From Verrucomicrobiota bacterium (GTDB lineage Bacteria; Verrucomicrobiota; Verrucomicrobiia; Opitutales; Opitutaceae), in assembly GCA_028293545.1 (NCBI GenBank), contig JAQGOP010000032.1:1-64000 (forward strand): a stretch of 64,000 nt of DNA. The letters are read 5' to 3'. The notes under the pieces were generated by a model. It did not search any database. It worked only from the letters and a program-made list of their open reading frames with translations, and had not been told where the DNA came from. A program made the position numbers and the translations under genes. How positions within the stretch are numbered: the first letter of the stretch is position 1; each line of letters starts with the position of its first letter. This document shows positions 62,057 to 64,000 of this stretch, piece by piece.

Positions 62057-63124
62057 TCATCCCTTGGTGCCGAGGCGCTCGCGGGAATATTTCTTGGTCG
62101 TGATGTCGGAGCACCACGTGCGATGAGCGAGGTACCAGTCGACGGTCTTCGCGATCCCCGTGGTGAAATCCTCGCGCGGCGCCCAGCCGAGCTCGCCCTG
62201 AAGTTTGGCGCAATCGATCGCGTAGCGGCGATCATGGCCCGGCCGGTCCGCCACGTAGGTGACCTGGCTGAGGTAGGGTTTGCCGTCGGCGCGCGGGGAT
62301 TTCTTGTCCAACAACGCACAGATCGTCTGCACGATCTCGATGTTCGGCTTTTCGTTCAGACCTCCGATGTTGTAGGTCTCGCCCACCCTTCCTTTCTGGA
62401 GCACCAGCCAGATCGCGGCCGCGTGGTCCTCGACGTACAGCCAGTCGCGGATCTGCTGGCCGTCGCCATAAACCGGCAGCGGTTTTCCCTCGAGTGCGTT
62501 GAGGATCATCAACGGGATCAATTTCTCCGGGAAATGATAGGGCCCGTAATTGTTCGAGCAGTTCGTCGTCAGCGTCGGCAGCTTGAAAGTGTGCTGGTAG
62601 GAACGCACCAGGTGATCGCTCGCGGCCTTCGACGCCGCATAAGGGCTGTTTGGGGCGAACGGCGTTTCCTCGGTGAAAGCGGGATCCGTCGCGGACAGCG
62701 TGCCGTAGACTTCGTCCGTCGAAACATGGAGAAACCGGAAATTCGATTTCGCGGGTTCCGCCAGCTTGGCCCAGTGCAGGCGCGCGCAGTTCAAGAGCCG
62801 CAGCGTGCCGACCACGTTGGTCTGGATGAACGGCTCCGGTGAGTCGATCGAGCGGTCGACGTGGGACTCCGCGGCAAAATTGACCACCGCGTCGATCGCG
62901 TGGTCCGTAAGCACCTTCGTCACCAAGGCCGTGTCCCCGATGTCGCCGTGCACGAAAACGTAACGCGGATCCTGCGCGAGGTCGGCGAGGTTGGCGGGAT
63001 TGCCGGCGTAGGTCAGCGCGTCGAGGTTGACCAGCTTTGCGAGCTTCGAGCCGGTTTCGGTGAGGCGTTGACGGATAAAGTTGGAGCCAATGAAGCCGCA
63101 GCCGCCGGTGACGAGGATGTTCAT
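62057..63124 (-). CDS. rfbB: dTDP-glucose 4,6-dehydratase
   Basis: Second step of dTDP-rhamnose synthesis, NAD-dependent. The protein has 355 residues. [19 protein letters not shown] is the coenzyme motif; [13 protein letters not shown] is the active-site region; [11 protein letters not shown] has the Thr-Asp-Glu catalytic set; [15 protein letters not shown] carries the YxxxK pair, and [15 protein letters not shown] follows. ATG 63124 is chosen; frames further upstream overlap the next gene. It lies 32 nt after the NRS/ER-like gene. Confidence 0.97.
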   Translation of the reverse strand: MNILVTGGCGFIGSNFIRQRLTETGSKLAKLVNLDALTYAGNPANLADLAQDPRYVFVHGDIGDTALVTKVLTDHAIDAVVNFAAESHVDRSIDSPEPFIQTNVVGTLRLLNCARLHWAKLAEPAKSNFRFLHVSTDEVYGTLSATDPAFTEETPFAPNSPYAASKAASDHLVRSYQHTFKLPTLTTNCSNNYGPYHFPEKLIPLMILNALEGKPLPVYGDGQQIRDWLYVEDHAAAIWLVLQKGRVGETYNIGGLNEKPNIEIVQTICALLDKKSPRADGKPYLSQVTYVADRPGHDRRYAIDCAKLQGELGWAPREDFTTGIAKTVDWYLAHRTWCSDITTKKYSRERLGTKG

Positions 63125-63156
63125 GAGAGGGGTATCGTGAAAAAATCCGGAGCGGG

Positions 63157-64000
63157 TCAGCTGGCCTTTTTCCAGGTACGCAGCGCTTGTTCGACCGCGG
63201 CGTGGACTTCTGTGAGCTTGATCCCCGTCGCGGCGAGCTTCGACGAATCCATCACGCAATTGGAGCGCGGGGTCTTGGCGGCGATCTTCATGAAATCGGC
63301 CTCGCTCGCGAAAAATTCGTACTTCTTCGGGTGCACCCCGCTCTTCTCAATCATCGCGACGATCTCGTGCGTCGTGACCTGGCCGGGATTCGTGACGTTA
63401 TAGGTCGCGAACGGCACGCGTTTTTCCCAGCACGCGAATGTCGCGGCGACGAACTCCTCCAGCTGTGAAATCGAATTGGTCGCCTCCAGCAGCCGCGGGT
63501 AACGCATGAGCTTGGTCAGGTAATTGCGCGCGTTGTCGATTTCGTTGAAGGGAATGCGGAGCCGCCAGAGGAACAGGTTGGGACGGCCCGCGAGCACTTC
63601 CTCCCCGAGCGCCTTGGTGCCGCTGTAAAAGGAACAGTTGTTCTGGCGGAACGTGAAATTCGGGGCGTCCTCCTCCGTGAAGCCCCAGCCGTCGGCGCGG
63701 GCACCCGTGAAAATACAGCCGGAAGAAACGTGGCCCCAGGGGATGTTGACCTCTTCGCAGGCCTGCGCGACCAAACCGGGCAGCACCGCGTTGCCCATGA
63801 GGCATTCGGTCTTGTGGATTTCGCAGGCGTCGACGTTGGGCTTCCCGGTGTAGCCGGCGGCGTTGATCAGGAACTCCGGGCGATCGCGGCGGAGGGCGGC
63901 GGCCAGCAGGTTGGGATTGCTGTAATCGACCTCGGACCGGCGCAGGTTGCGGAACGGAATCCCCTTCCGCGTCAAGAGCGCCTGGTACGCCTGCCCCACA
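63157..64000 (-). CDS. NRS/ER-like sugar-nucleotide epimerase/reductase (N-terminus beyond window)
   Basis: A partial SDR; 281 residues are visible and the start lies past the right edge. It differs from ordinary RfbD and instead resembles the plant bifunctional 3,5-epimerase/4-reductase (NRS/ER, UER1): [45 protein letters not shown] with the YxxxK pair, [20 protein letters not shown] and [15 protein letters not shown]. Together with rfbA and rfbB it could complete dTDP-L-rhamnose synthesis without a separate RfbC. This is inference from motifs. Confidence 0.75.
   Translation of the reverse strand, partial: VGQAYQALLTRKGIPFRNLRRSEVDYSNPNLLAAALRRDRPEFLINAAGYTGKPNVDACEIHKTECLMGNAVLPGLVAQACEEVNIPWGHVSSGCIFTGARADGWGFTEEDAPNFTFRQNNCSFYSGTKALGEEVLAGRPNLFLWRLRIPFNEIDNARNYLTKLMRYPRLLEATNSISQLEEFVAATFACWEKRVPFATYNVTNPGQVTTHEIVAMIEKSGVHPKKYEFFASEADFMKIAAKTPRSNCVMDSSKLAATGIKLTEVHAAVEQALRTWKKAS

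Overview
The window is a GC-rich, densely coded bacterial chromosome segment. The gene set, the lack of clear Shine-Dalgarno sequences before many starts, and the several families of short palindromic intergenic repeats suggest a member of Verrucomicrobiota, probably Opitutaceae. That placement is inference from gene content and repeat style, not from a marker search. I see no rRNA, tRNA, CRISPR array, prophage or transposase gene.

Layout. 1-7.6 kb is mostly housekeeping: the 3' part of a pyruvate dehydrogenase E2 gene, a DUF5069 gene, eno, a secreted coiled-coil protein, an RlmI-like rRNA methyltransferase and prfC. 7.6-12.1 kb holds envelope genes: a GT-C type glycosyltransferase, a secreted unknown, a PBP5-type carboxypeptidase and a histidine-rich membrane transporter. 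12.3-15.7 kb is a late heme pathway cluster (hemF, hemE, hemY). 15.9-20.2 kb is ileS, a DksA-like gene and lspA. Then come trpB, yicC, a SpoIIE-type phosphatase with a STAS protein (partner switching), acnA, a peroxiredoxin, tyrS, a phospholipase D protein and a GDSL hydrolase. 32.6-35.7 kb is opcA-like, zwf and a YraN endonuclease. 35.8-42.1 kb is a GAF-fused PilB/GspE ATPase and smc. 42.2-48.6 kb is a mixed set: an MFS exporter, a GNAT, a BNR-repeat protein, a FAD oxidase, a PfkB kinase and a 59-residue membrane protein behind an operator-like promoter.

The most interesting region is 48.7-55.8 kb. Six minus-strand genes with gaps or overlaps of at most 29 nt appear to form one operon. In transcription order they are a secreted PIG-L deacetylase with a C-terminal ThuA-like part, a 45-residue membrane protein, a Na+/solute symporter, a short protein carrying BshC hallmark motifs, BshB1 and BshA. 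This joins bacillithiol-type thiol synthesis to a secreted deacetylase and an uptake system. The short BshC-like protein could be a compact cysteine-adding enzyme.

55.9-64 kb holds a DUF2911 protein, a PPK2 kinase and surface-polysaccharide genes: a CDP-paratose-epimerase-like SDR, an acyltransferase, rfbA, rfbB and a reductase that resembles plant NRS/ER and could complete dTDP-rhamnose synthesis without rfbC.

The intergenic DNA is unusually rich in inverted repeats: a REP-like 17-mer just after stop codons, a two-copy MITE-like element with 32-36 bp perfect terminal repeats, a 203 bp nested palindrome and others. Coordinates were read by hand from the sequence; family assignments come from motif recognition, not database searches.
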